This document shows positions 17,407-25,748 of a stretch of 64,000 bases of DNA, one piece after another. Under the pieces are notes generated by a model. That model had not been told where the DNA came from. It made no database searches and saw only the letters and a list, made by a program, of their open reading frames with translations. The DNA lies in the NCBI GenBank assembly GCA_900539695.1, contig UQDG01000011.1, positions 1 to 64,000 of the forward strand, given 5' to 3'. The position numbers were made by a program, and so were the translations under genes. The DNA is from an uncultured Oscillospiraceae bacterium (GTDB taxonomy: Bacteria > Bacillota > Clostridia > Oscillospirales > Ruminococcaceae). Position 1 is the first letter of the stretch; each line of letters begins with the position of its first letter.

Positions 17407-18528
17407 ATGCGTTACTGCAAAAAATGTACGATGCCGGATACACGGCCCGGTATTACCTTTGATGCCGAGGGCGTGTGCAGCGCCTGCCGCCATTACGAGA
17501 ACCGCAAAAATGTGGATTGGGACGCCCGCTTCAAGGAGTTTGAGGCATACTGCAACAAGTACCGCGGCATGAACGGCCCCGGCGGTTACGACTGCGCCGT
17601 TGCCGTTTCCGGCGGAAAGGACAGCCACTTCCAGGTCTGGATGCTGAAAGAGGTCATGCACATGAACCCCATCCTGTTCAGCGTGGAGGATAACTTCCCC
17701 ATGACGCAGGCCGGTATCCACAACCTGAAAAACATCAGCGAGGAATTCGGCTGCACCATCATCTCCTGCAAGCCCAACATCAAGGTGCAGAAGGTCCTGA
17801 TGCGCAAATTCTTTGAAAAGTACGGCAAGCCGACCTGGTACGTCGACCGCCTGATCTACACCTTCCCGCTGCACATGGCGGCCAAGTTCAACACTCCTAT
17901 GCTCTGCTATGGCGAGAACGTCAGCTTTGAGTACGGCGGCAACGCCGACAAGGAGACCTACTCCGCCATGGACCAGATCGAGAACGGCGTGGCCGTTGGC
18001 ATGCCAATGGAAGAACTGCTGGGCGACGGCGTGACCGAGAAGGACCTCTCCCTGACGCTGGCTCCCAGCGCCGAAGAGCGCGCCAAGCTCGACCCGTTCT
18101 ATATGAGCTACTTTGTGCCTTGGAACAGCTACAAAAACTACCAGATCGCCAAGGCCCACGGCTTCCACGACCTGACCCACGAATGGGACCGCACCCACCA
18201 TGCCGAAAACTTCGACCAGATCGACTCCCGCGCCTACTTGGTGCACAGCTGGCTGAAGTACCCCAAGTTCGGCCACGCCGCCGCTACCGACTACACCGCC
18301 CGCTACATCCGCTACGGCATGATGACCCGCGAGGAGGCTATCCCCATCATCAAGGCCCGCGACGGCAAGCTGGACCCGCTGTGCGTGCGTGACTTCTGCG
18401 ATTTCTGCGGCTACACCGAGAGTGAGTTCTGGGCCATCCTGGACAAGTTCTACAACCGCGACCTGTTCGAGAAGAACGAGTACGGCGAGTGGCAGCTCAA
18501 GCACCCGATTTGGGAGGAGAACAAATAA
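17407..18528 (+). CDS. N-acetyl sugar amidotransferase 1 (WbpG/PseA/LegF type)
   Basis: 373 aa. A four-Cys zinc site starts the protein (CKKC at 4-7, CSAC at 24-27), followed by the PP-loop SGGKDS at 68-73 of ATP-pyrophosphatase-like enzymes. Cys residues also appear late (CVRDFCDFCGY). Known relatives turn an N-acetyl group on a nucleotide sugar into an acetamidino group, using ammonia from a HisH/HisF-like pair. Such a pair is encoded at 21665-23079, next to a second amidotransferase. AAAGGAG precedes the ATG, and the stop overlaps the next start (TAATG). Sugar substrate unknown. Confidence 0.9.
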   Translation: MRYCKKCTMPDTRPGITFDAEGVCSACRHYENRKNVDWDARFKEFEAYCNKYRGMNGPGGYDCAVAVSGGKDSHFQVWMLKEVMHMNPILFSVEDNFPMTQAGIHNLKNISEEFGCTIISCKPNIKVQKVLMRKFFEKYGKPTWYVDRLIYTFPLHMAAKFNTPMLCYGENVSFEYGGNADKETYSAMDQIENGVAVGMPMEELLGDGVTEKDLSLTLAPSAEERAKLDPFYMSYFVPWNSYKNYQIAKAHGFHDLTHEWDRTHHAENFDQIDSRAYLVHSWLKYPKFGHAAATDYTARYIRYGMMTREEAIPIIKARDGKLDPLCVRDFCDFCGYTESEFWAILDKFYNRDLFEKNEYGEWQLKHPIWEENK

Positions 18529-18830
18529 TGGTACGTCACGTTATTTTGTGGAAGCTGAAAGACATGCCCGAGGCCGAAAAGACCGCTGTTAAGGCGGGCA
18601 TCAAGGCCGGGCTGGAAGGGCTGGCCGGGCAGATCCCGGGGCTGCTGGAAGTGCACGTTTACACCGATGCGCTGCCCAGCTCTGCCAATGCGGACCTGAT
18701 GCTGGACACCACCTTTACCGATGAGGCGGCCCTGAAAGGCTATGCCGTCCACCCGGCCCATGTGGCCGTGGCCGACGGCAAAGTACGTCCCTACACCGCG
18801 GTGCGCACCTGCCTGGATTTTACTGTGTAA
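18528..18830 (+). CDS. Dabb (stress-responsive A/B barrel) domain protein
   Basis: 100 aa, a single dimeric alpha-beta barrel domain: MVRHVILWKLKD at the start and HPAHVAVADGKVRPY near the end fit the Dabb family. Members are small cytoplasmic proteins; some are enzymes acting on small ring compounds, most have no known role. The ATG shares one base with the previous stop (TAATG), and GGAGG lies at a good distance, so translation is coupled to the amidotransferase. That tight link suggests a function in the same pathway. The open frame extends upstream to 18489, but only inside the previous gene. Confidence 0.85.
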   Translation: MVRHVILWKLKDMPEAEKTAVKAGIKAGLEGLAGQIPGLLEVHVYTDALPSSANADLMLDTTFTDEAALKGYAVHPAHVAVADGKVRPYTAVRTCLDFTV

Positions 18831-18844
18831 GAGATAAAATTTGA

Positions 18845-18919
18845 CCGTAGGGGCGGATTCCATATCCGCCCGTGGAGTGGGCAAAGCTCTGCGGGCGGAT
18901 ATGGAATACGCCCCTGCGG
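18845..18919. repeat. Dispersed inverted-repeat element, family D, copy 1
   Basis: 75 bp. Arm 1 (18845-18872: CGTAGGGGCGGATTCCATAT and on) is the inverted complement of arm 2 (18892-18919) with very few mismatches. Relatives lie at 32448, 36063, 48047, 54793 and 60214. Confidence 0.7.
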
Positions 18920-18936
18920 TGTAACGGAGGCAAATT

Positions 18937-20100
18937 ATGCAAACAAAAACCATCCTGATCCGCGGCGGTCTGGTGCAAGACGCGGTACACCGCGAACCCC
19001 GCAAGGTCGATCTGCTGCTGGCGGGCGGCAAAATTGCCGCCATTGGCGAAAATCTGGACGCCACCGCTGACGCCGAGGTGTTAGACGCGGCGGGCCTGCA
19101 GGTATTTCCCGGGTTTGTGGACGCCCACACCCACATCGGCCTGGACGGCTACGGCATCGGGTACGAGGGCTGCGACTACAACGAGATGAACGACATCTGG
19201 ACGCCGCAGCTGCGCGCCATCGACGGCATCAACCCCCGCGACCCCAGCCTGGCCCACGCCCGCAAAGCCGGTGTGACCTGCGTGTGCACCGGCCCGGGCA
19301 GCGCCAACGTGCTGGGCGGCACCTTTTTGGCCATGAAAACCATCGGCGACCGTGTGGACAACATGATCGTGAAGGACCCCGTGGCCATGAAGTGCGCCTT
19401 TGGTGAGAACCCCAAGCGCTGCTACCGCGACAAGTGCGACTCCACCCGCATGTCCACGGCGGCGTTCCTGCGCGGGGCGCTGAACCAGGCCAGGGACTAC
19501 GGCGCCCGCAAGCAGGCGGCCAACGGCGACGTGACCAAGATGCCTGCCTACAACCAAAAGCTGGAAGCTCTGCTGCCGGTGCTGGACGGCACCATCCCCC
19601 TGAAAGCCCACGCCCACCAGGCCAACGACATCTTCACCGCGCTGCGCATCGCCCACGAGTTCGGCCTGCGACTGACGCTGGAGCACGTCACCGAGGGCCA
19701 CTTGATCGTGGACGAACTGGCGAAAGAGGCTAACGTGCCGATGGCCGTCGGCCCCAGCCTGACCTTTGCCAGCAAGTTTGAACTGCAGAATAAATCCTGG
19801 GCGACCCCCGGCGTGCTGGCCAAGGCAGGCTGCCATGTCTCCATCATCACCGACAACTCGGTCATCCCCCAGCAGTATCTGCCGCTGTGTGCCGGTATGG
19901 CTGTCAAAGCGGGCATGGACCCGTTCGATGCACTGCGTGCCATCACGCTGAACGCTGCTGAGCACATCGGCGTGGCCGACCGTGTTGGCTCGCTGGAAGT
20001 GGGCAAAGATGCGGATGTGGTCATCACCGACGGCAGCCCCTTTGAGGTCATGACCGAGGTGCGGGCTGTGTTTATTGATGGAGAAATGATCCGCGCGTAA
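18937..20100 (+). CDS. Amidohydrolase family protein (imidazolonepropionase-like)
   Basis: 387 aa. Metal-dependent hydrolase of the amidohydrolase superfamily: GFVDAHTHIGLDGYG gives the HxH metal site, and further ligands are visible in LKAHAHQ, LEHVTEGH and IITDNS. The TIM barrel is flanked by a small beta domain that opens and closes the chain (ITDGSPFEV near the end). The superfamily cleaves C-N bonds, including amidino and cyclic amide groups. Its place between two sugar amidotransferases is suggestive, but the substrate is unknown. The ATG follows GGAGG. Confidence 0.9.
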   Translation: MQTKTILIRGGLVQDAVHREPRKVDLLLAGGKIAAIGENLDATADAEVLDAAGLQVFPGFVDAHTHIGLDGYGIGYEGCDYNEMNDIWTPQLRAIDGINPRDPSLAHARKAGVTCVCTGPGSANVLGGTFLAMKTIGDRVDNMIVKDPVAMKCAFGENPKRCYRDKCDSTRMSTAAFLRGALNQARDYGARKQAANGDVTKMPAYNQKLEALLPVLDGTIPLKAHAHQANDIFTALRIAHEFGLRLTLEHVTEGHLIVDELAKEANVPMAVGPSLTFASKFELQNKSWATPGVLAKAGCHVSIITDNSVIPQQYLPLCAGMAVKAGMDPFDALRAITLNAAEHIGVADRVGSLEVGKDADVVITDGSPFEVMTEVRAVFIDGEMIRA

Positions 20101-20160
20101 ATTGTGCCTGAATCTGCGCAGTGTCTCCAAAAGAAAACACTGACAGAATAAACAGCCCTC

Positions 20161-20189
20161 TTGCATAACCGCCGCACCTGTGCTATAAT
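20161..20189 (+). promoter_or_regulatory. Promoter upstream of amidotransferase 2
   Basis: TTGCAT (20161-20166), 17 bases, TATAAT (20184-20189). Predicted start near 20196, immediately before a strong terminator-like hairpin. Confidence 0.75.
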
Positions 20190-20202
20190 GTCCACAAACG
20201 GC

Positions 20203-20250
20203 AAAGGTGCCGTCTGATAGCATTGCTATCGGACGGCACCTTTTTCTTTT
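20203..20250 (+). terminator. Terminator/attenuator hairpin in the leader of amidotransferase 2
   Basis: AAAGGTGCCGTCTGATAGC pairs over 19 positions (one T.G) with its complement across an ATT loop, then TTTTTCTTTT. It lies after the promoter and before the gene, so it either attenuates the gene, ends a short RNA of about 55 nt, or stops read-through from the amidohydrolase gene. Confidence 0.85.
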
Positions 20251-20275
20251 ATCCTGCCGATGGGAGTGTAGAAAT

Positions 20276-21649
20276 ATGGAAAAGATGCCTCGCTACGTTG
20301 AGATCGATTACAGCAAGTACGCACCGGACCTGCCAGTGGAACAGCGGGAGGCCTACTACGGCCTGCCCAAGCACGTGCAGTTTTGCAAAGAGTGCGTGAT
20401 GAGCAACCAGAAGCCCAACTCCTGCTATGAGTTTGAGCATACCATCAAGTCCATCAAGAAAACGATGGTGATTCAGCAGGACGGCGTCTGCGATGCCTGC
20501 CATGCCTGCCATAACAAGGCCAACGGCCAGATCGACTGGGCCCTGCGTGAGAAGGAACTGCGGGAACTGTGCGACCAGTACCGCAAAAACGACGGCAGCT
20601 ACGACTGCCTGGTGCCCGGCTCCGGCGGCAAGGACAGCTTTTACGCCGCCCATCTGCTGAAATACAAGTACGGCATGCACCCGCTGACCGTCACCTGGGC
20701 GCCGCATATTTATACCCCTTGGGGCTGGGACAACATGCAGGCCTGGATCCACGCCGGGTTTGACAACTACCTGTGCACCCCCAACGGCATGACCCACCGC
20801 CTGCTGACCCGCCTTGCTACCGAGAACCTGTTCCATCCGTTCCAGCCGTTTATTCTGGGGCAGAAGCAGCTGGCCCCCAAGATGGCCGCCAAGTTCGGCA
20901 TCCCGCTGGTGTTCTACGGTGAGAACGAGGCCGAGTTCGGCAACCCCATTGCCGACAACAACTCGGCCCTGCGTGACGAGCATTTCTTTGCCGTCAATGA
21001 CTACGACCATATCTATCTGGGCGGCGTCAGCCTGCGCCAGCTGGAGGAGGATTACAAGGTCGATAAGGCCGACCTGGCCATCTACCTGCCCAGCGAGACC
21101 TCCAACCTGGAGAAAAACCATATCCAGGTGCGGTATCTCGGCTACTACGAAAAGTGGCATCCGCAGGGCGCCTACTATTACAGCGTCGAGCACGGCGGCT
21201 TCCGCCCCGCGCCGGAGCGTACCCAGGGCACCTACTCCAAGTACAATTCCATCGATGATAAAATCGATGACTTCTTCTATTACACCACCTACATCAAGTA
21301 CGGCATCGGCCGCACCACCTACGATGCCGCCCAGGAAATCCGCAACGAGGAGATCACCCTGGACGAAGGCAAGGCACTGTGCAAGAAGTTTGACGGCGAG
21401 TATCCCGACCGCTTTGAGAAAGAAATTTTCCAATACCTGTCGCTGGACCGCCAGCATTTCCCCTGGGCCAGCCAGCTGTTTGAGCAGCCCCGCATGGACC
21501 GCGAATACTTTATGCAGCTGGCCGACCGTTTCCGCTCGCCGCATCTGTGGAAGTGGGAGGACAACATGTGGAAGCTGCGCTACACCCCCTACGAGGGCGA
21601 CAGCGAGGTACTGTGGGGCGACCCGCGCGGCACCCACCACGAGATTTGA
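20276..21649 (+). CDS. N-acetyl sugar amidotransferase 2
   Basis: 457 aa, longer than copy 1 by an N-terminal lead of about 33 residues. Zinc-type Cys residues (CKEC at 37-40, CDAC at 72-75 plus CHAC) precede the PP-loop SGGKDS at 116-121. The fold and motif order are those of copy 1, but overall similarity is limited by eye, so this is an old paralogue, probably with its own substrate. The frame is open further upstream through the leader hairpin, but the ATG at 20276 has GGGAG and a natural N-terminus. HisF-like and HisH-like genes follow at once. Confidence 0.9.
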   Translation: MEKMPRYVEIDYSKYAPDLPVEQREAYYGLPKHVQFCKECVMSNQKPNSCYEFEHTIKSIKKTMVIQQDGVCDACHACHNKANGQIDWALREKELRELCDQYRKNDGSYDCLVPGSGGKDSFYAAHLLKYKYGMHPLTVTWAPHIYTPWGWDNMQAWIHAGFDNYLCTPNGMTHRLLTRLATENLFHPFQPFILGQKQLAPKMAAKFGIPLVFYGENEAEFGNPIADNNSALRDEHFFAVNDYDHIYLGGVSLRQLEEDYKVDKADLAIYLPSETSNLEKNHIQVRYLGYYEKWHPQGAYYYSVEHGGFRPAPERTQGTYSKYNSIDDKIDDFFYYTTYIKYGIGRTTYDAAQEIRNEEITLDEGKALCKKFDGEYPDRFEKEIFQYLSLDRQHFPWASQLFEQPRMDREYFMQLADRFRSPHLWKWEDNMWKLRYTPYEGDSEVLWGDPRGTHHEI

Positions 21650-21664
21650 GTTGAGGCAAACATT

Positions 21665-22432
21665 ATGGGTAAAAAAATACGCCTGATCGCCCGATTGGAT
21701 GTGAAGGACACCAACCTGGTCAAGGGTATCCAGCTGGAGGGGCTGCGAAAACTGGGCGACCCCAACCAGTTCGCCAAAGAATATTACGAGCAGGGCATCG
21801 ATGAACTGCTCTACATCGACATCGTGGCCAGCCTTTACAACCGCAATAATTTGAGCGACATCGTGCGCAAAACCGTCGATGATGTGTACATCCCGGTCTG
21901 CGTGGGCGGCGGCCTGCGCAGCGTCGAGGACGTGCGCCACATTCTGGCCATGGGTGCGGATAAGGTCGCCATCAATACAGCGGCCATCAAACGGCCGGAG
22001 CTGATTACCGAGGTGGCCGAGGCGTTTGGCAGCCAGTGCATGGTGCTGTCCATCCAGGCCAAGCGCAGCCGCACCTGGCCCGGCAAGTGGGAGGCCTACT
22101 ACGACAACGGCCGCGCACACTCCGGCTACGATGTGGTGGAGTGGGCCAAGCGCGGTGAAGCGCTGGGCGCGGGCGAAATTTTGCTAATGAGCGTGGACAA
22201 CGAGGGCTTGCAGCGAGGCATGGATCTGGAACTGATCGAGGCCGTGACCAAGGCTGTCAACATACCGGTGATCTGCGGCGGCGGCGTGGGCTGCGGTGAT
22301 GACATCGTGGACGGTGCTAACGCCGGGGCGGATGCCGTGGCCTGCGCGGCGGTGCTGCACTACAAAAAAGAGACGGTGGCGGAACTGAAAGAGGACATCC
22401 GCGCCGGGGGAGTGGAGGTGCGCCGCGTATGA
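21665..22432 (+). CDS. HisF-like ammonia-channel/cyclase subunit of sugar amidination
   Basis: 255 aa (beta-alpha)8 barrel close to HisF throughout. The first catalytic Asp is kept (RLDVKD, D12), but the second, which in HisF reads IDAKR, is Gln here (SIQAKR, Q131). True HisF needs both for the histidine pathway reaction. Together with the neighbours this points to the HisF2-type role: docking HisH and channelling ammonia to the sugar amidotransferase. No other his gene is in the window. It overlaps the HisH-like gene by 4 bases (ATGA). Confidence 0.88.
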   Translation: MGKKIRLIARLDVKDTNLVKGIQLEGLRKLGDPNQFAKEYYEQGIDELLYIDIVASLYNRNNLSDIVRKTVDDVYIPVCVGGGLRSVEDVRHILAMGADKVAINTAAIKRPELITEVAEAFGSQCMVLSIQAKRSRTWPGKWEAYYDNGRAHSGYDVVEWAKRGEALGAGEILLMSVDNEGLQRGMDLELIEAVTKAVNIPVICGGGVGCGDDIVDGANAGADAVACAAVLHYKKETVAELKEDIRAGGVEVRRV

Positions 22433-23079
22433 AAAAGGTGACGATCATCGACTATGGCCTGTCGAACCTGTTGAGCGTGCAGCACGCCTTTGCCCATTTT
22501 GGCGCCGAAACCCTGGTGACCGGCAAGGCCGAGGATGTGCTGGCCGCCGATGCGCTGGTATTGCCCGGCGTGGGTGCGTTCAAGGACGGCATGGCCGGGC
22601 TGGAAAAGCTGGGCCTGATTGAGCTGATCCGCCAGAAAGCCGCCGCAGGCACGCCGCTGCTGGGCATCTGCCTGGGCATGCAGATGCTGTTTGACGAATC
22701 CGAGGAGTTCGGCCTGCACAAGGGCCTGGGGCTGATTCCCGGCCGCGTGGTGCGGATTCCTTCCACCGATGTGCAGGGCCGCCCGCAGAAGGTACCGCAT
22801 ATCAGCTGGGACCCGCTGAACCCGGCGGGCGGACGCACCGATTTTGCCGGCACCGTGCTGGCCGGGGTAACGCCCGGCGAGGAGTGCTATTTCATCCACA
22901 GCTACGAGGCGAAGCCCGCCGATGAGGCCGACCGTTTGGCCGACACCGTGTACGGCAGCCGGGCAGTTTGCGCCGCCGCAGCGCATGGCAGCGTGGTGGG
23001 ATGCCAGTTCCACCCGGAGAAATCCGGCAAGGTGGGGCTGAAGATCATTGAGGAATATATGAAGCGCGCGGAAAAGTAA
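22429..23079 (+). CDS. HisH-like glutamine amidotransferase
   Basis: 216 aa class I glutaminase. The triad is complete: the nucleophile C81 in GICLGMQ, and H195 and E197 in FHPEKSG. It hydrolyses glutamine and hands ammonia to the HisF-like partner, whose gene it overlaps by 4 bases. In relatives of this set (for example the HisH2/HisF2 pair of Pseudomonas O-antigen clusters) the ammonia goes to the sugar amidotransferase. A terminator follows, so the 20276-23079 unit is a closed three-gene operon. Confidence 0.93.
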   Translation: MKKVTIIDYGLSNLLSVQHAFAHFGAETLVTGKAEDVLAADALVLPGVGAFKDGMAGLEKLGLIELIRQKAAAGTPLLGICLGMQMLFDESEEFGLHKGLGLIPGRVVRIPSTDVQGRPQKVPHISWDPLNPAGGRTDFAGTVLAGVTPGEECYFIHSYEAKPADEADRLADTVYGSRAVCAAAAHGSVVGCQFHPEKSGKVGLKIIEEYMKRAEK

Positions 23080-23103
23080 GAGAAAAGTATATAGAGGTAC
23101 AGT

Positions 23104-23137
23104 GCAGGGAGAGGCTTCGGTCTCTCCCTTTTGCTTT
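23104..23137 (+). terminator. Terminator of the amidination operon
   Basis: AGGGAGAGGC-TTCG-GTCTCTCCCT then TTTGCTTT. Confidence 0.8.
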
Positions 23138-23139
23138 GG

Positions 23140-23168
23140 TTGCTTTTTTGCCCCTGATACGGTATAAT
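23140..23168 (+). promoter_or_regulatory. Promoter of the epimerase-glycosyltransferase operon
   Basis: TTGCTT (23140-23145), 17 bases, TATAAT (23163-23168). It starts a run of eight tightly spaced genes. Confidence 0.7.
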
Positions 23169-23203
23169 ATATTCTGTATCAATATGTAAAAGGGGAATTG
23201 CGC

Positions 23204-24130
23204 ATGTACAGGGATCTGCTGGTGGGGTCTACGGGCTTTGTGGGGGGCAACCTGCGAGCAAAACATACGTTTGCCGCGGTGTGCCATAGCAGCGATATTG
23301 CCGCCCAGTACGGCACACAGCCGGACCTTTGCGTCTATGCGGGCGTGCCGGCGGCCATGTTTTTGGCCAACGCTGACCCGGAAGCGGACATGGAAGTTAT
23401 GCGCACTGCCCGGGAAAACCTGCGCAAAATTGCACCAAAATCCCTGGTGCTTATTTCCAGCATTGCCGTGTTTGCCGACAGCCGCGGCCGCTGTGAGGAC
23501 GATGCCCCCGATACCGACGGCCTGCCTGCCTATGGCCGCAATCGCCTGCAGTTGGAACAGTGGGTGCGGGAGGATTTTAACGATGCCCTCATCGTGCGCC
23601 TGCCCGCGTTGTATGGTGCAGGGTTGAAGAAAAACTTCCTGTTTGATCTGCACACCATCACCCCGGCTATGCTCAAACCGGAAAAATACAACGAACTGGC
23701 GGCTAAATCCTTGCTGGTAAAAACCGGCTATACCCTGGCCGACAACGGCTTTTACAAGCTGAACGGCACGGTGGACAAGGCCGCGCTGAAGGCCTTTTTT
23801 GCGGCCAGCGATTTCAACGCCCTGGCGTTTACCGATTCCCGCAGCCGCTACCAGTTCTACAACCTGGGCCACCTGTGGCAGGACATCGAGACCGCCCGCG
23901 CCGCAGGGCTGACGATGCTGCACCTTTGCACACCGCCCATCTCGGCCGCCGAGGTCTACACCGCCGTGACCGGCAAAGCCGATTGGACCAATGAACTGCC
24001 CAAGTCCCCGTTTGACTACGACCTGCGCAGCCGTTATGCCGCCGTTTTGGGCGGCAGCGGGGACTACCTGTGTACCAAAGAAGAAGAACTTGACGATGTT
24101 ACGCATTTCCTGCGTGAGTGGAGGGATTGA
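23204..24130 (+). CDS. NAD(P)-dependent epimerase/dehydratase-like protein
   Basis: 308 aa extended-SDR fold. The nucleotide-binding GSTGFVGGNL is at 8-17, and the active-site Ser pair sits in LISSIAVF. The usual YxxxK is YGRNR here (Y110, R114): Lys is replaced by Arg, so normal SDR chemistry may be altered. An in-frame TTG six bases upstream exists; the ATG at 23204 has AGGGG and is preferred. It begins the operon that also holds a TIM-barrel isomerase and two glycosyltransferases, so a role in sugar precursor synthesis is likely. Confidence 0.85.
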   Translation: MYRDLLVGSTGFVGGNLRAKHTFAAVCHSSDIAAQYGTQPDLCVYAGVPAAMFLANADPEADMEVMRTARENLRKIAPKSLVLISSIAVFADSRGRCEDDAPDTDGLPAYGRNRLQLEQWVREDFNDALIVRLPALYGAGLKKNFLFDLHTITPAMLKPEKYNELAAKSLLVKTGYTLADNGFYKLNGTVDKAALKAFFAASDFNALAFTDSRSRYQFYNLGHLWQDIETARAAGLTMLHLCTPPISAAEVYTAVTGKADWTNELPKSPFDYDLRSRYAAVLGGSGDYLCTKEEELDDVTHFLREWRD

Positions 24131-24132
24131 GG

Positions 24133-24921
24133 ATGGCAAACTATCAGCTGGCGATCTCCAACATTGCCTGGCATAAAGAGGACGACGAGGCGGTCTACAC
24201 CGCCATGCAGCAGGCCGGTTTTACCGGACTGGAGATCGCGCCGACCCGCATCTTCCCGGAGATGCCCTACGAAAACTTGACCAGCGCACTGCTGTTTGGC
24301 GGGTATCTCAAAAACCAGTGGGGCTTCTCGGTGCCCAGCATGCAAAGCATCTGGTACGGCCAGACCGGCAACATTTTTAACCCGGCGGACGCCGAGCACT
24401 TGCTGGATTATACCGCCGAGGCATTCCAGTTTGCCCACAGCCTGAACTGCCCGTCGCTGGTGTTCGGCTGTCCCAAAAACCGCATGCGCGCCCTGGGTGA
24501 CAGCGATGCCGCCGCCGAAGCCTTCTTTATGCAGGCGGGCAACCTGGCCGCGCGGTACGGCGTGCGCCTGGCCATCGAGGCTAATCCCCCGATGTATACC
24601 AACTACTTAAACGGCACCGCCGAGGCGTTCAGCCTTGTCAAGCGGCTGGATAACCCCGGCCTGGCCGTCAACCTGGACCTGTCCACCATGCTGGCCCAGG
24701 GTGAAAAGCTGCAGAATTTTGTGGATGACCTAAAGTACGTCAGCCATGTGCATATCAGCGAACCGGGCCTGGCCCCCATCCAGAAGCGTCCCGAGCATAA
24801 AGAGCTGGCCCTGCTGCTGGGCGCGGTGGGCTACCGGGGCTTTGTTTCGGTGGAGATGGCCCGCACCGACCTGGATACCGTAAAGCGGACGCTGGACTAT
24901 GTGGCGGAGGTGTTCCAATGA
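24133..24921 (+). CDS. Sugar phosphate isomerase/epimerase-like TIM-barrel protein
   Basis: 262 aa of the xylose-isomerase-like / AP-endonuclease-2 superfamily. Expected metal-site positions are visible: EANPP (Glu), NLDLSTM (Asp), HVHISEPG (His) and SVEM (Glu). The ATG at 24133 comes 2 bases after the previous stop and overlaps a GGAGG-rich region. The next gene overlaps by 4 bases. In this setting it most likely epimerises or isomerises a keto or inosose-type sugar for the glycan, but no reaction can be assigned. Confidence 0.85.
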   Translation: MANYQLAISNIAWHKEDDEAVYTAMQQAGFTGLEIAPTRIFPEMPYENLTSALLFGGYLKNQWGFSVPSMQSIWYGQTGNIFNPADAEHLLDYTAEAFQFAHSLNCPSLVFGCPKNRMRALGDSDAAAEAFFMQAGNLAARYGVRLAIEANPPMYTNYLNGTAEAFSLVKRLDNPGLAVNLDLSTMLAQGEKLQNFVDDLKYVSHVHISEPGLAPIQKRPEHKELALLLGAVGYRGFVSVEMARTDLDTVKRTLDYVAEVFQ

Positions 24922-25718
24922 TCGAATATGAACGCAAGGCGTTGCAGGGCGTGCCTGATTACCGCGCCGCCGAGCTGCTGCCCAAGCGCAGTGAATACTG
25001 CCTGCTGATCCCCGTTATCAACGAGGGGGCGCGCATTTTGACCGAGCTGGGCCGCGCCCAGACCGCCGGGGTGGACACCCTGTGCGACATTGTCATCTGC
25101 GACGGCGGCTCCACCGACGGCAGCATGAAGCTGGACACCCTGCAGTTGTACGGCGTCAACACGCTGCTGACCAAGACCGGCCCCGGCAAGCAGGGGGCGC
25201 AGCTGCGCATGGGCATCTACTTTGCCCTGAACCGCGGCTACAAGGGCGTGCTGACCATCGATGGCAATAACAAGGATTCCATTGAGGACGTGCATAAATT
25301 CATCGAGAAATTGCAGGCGGGCTATGACTTTGTGCAGGGCAGCCGCTTCATCCGCGGCGGCCACGCCGTCAACACCCCGCCGGTGCGCTACGCCGCCGTG
25401 CGGCTGGTGCATGCGCCGCTCATCAGCCTGGGGGCGCACCGGTGGTTCACCGATACCACCAACGCCTACCGCGCCTACAGCCGCGAGTACCTGACCCACC
25501 CCGACGTGCGCCCCCTGCGGGACGTGTTTATGGGGTACGAGCTGCTGGCGTATCTGAGCATCCGCGCCACGCAGTTGGGCATGAAGGCCTGCGAGGTCCC
25601 CGTGACCCGTGCCTACCCCGCCACCGGCAAGACCCCCACCAAGATCAACGGCTTTAAAGGCAACAGCGACCTGATGCAGGTACTGCTGAAAGCACTGGCT
25701 GGAAAATATAACCCGTGA
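24918..25718 (+). CDS. Glycosyltransferase family 2 (DPM1-like), soluble
   Basis: 266 aa. A GT-A fold with LLIPVINEGARI at the start, CDGGSTDGS (nucleotide binding) and IDGNNKDS in place of the classical DxD. It has no membrane helix, unlike the second GT2 of this operon. Polyprenyl-phosphate glycosyltransferases of this type load a sugar on the lipid carrier for later GT-C transfer, which fits the many GT-C-like genes here. Translation is coupled to the gene before it (ATGA). Confidence 0.9.
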   Translation: MIEYERKALQGVPDYRAAELLPKRSEYCLLIPVINEGARILTELGRAQTAGVDTLCDIVICDGGSTDGSMKLDTLQLYGVNTLLTKTGPGKQGAQLRMGIYFALNRGYKGVLTIDGNNKDSIEDVHKFIEKLQAGYDFVQGSRFIRGGHAVNTPPVRYAAVRLVHAPLISLGAHRWFTDTTNAYRAYSREYLTHPDVRPLRDVFMGYELLAYLSIRATQLGMKACEVPVTRAYPATGKTPTKINGFKGNSDLMQVLLKALAGKYNP

Positions 25719-25748
25719 AATAAAAACGGCAGAACGAAGGAAAACGCC

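Noticed and set aside
20249-22120. A 623-codon minus-strand frame opposite amidotransferase 2 and the HisF-like gene
   Set aside because: It is antisense to genes with intact motifs and has no family features. High GC makes such frames common.
21665-23079. HisF/HisH as part of histidine biosynthesis
   Set aside because: No other his gene is nearby, the HisF-like copy lacks the second catalytic Asp, and a sugar amidotransferase is in the same operon.
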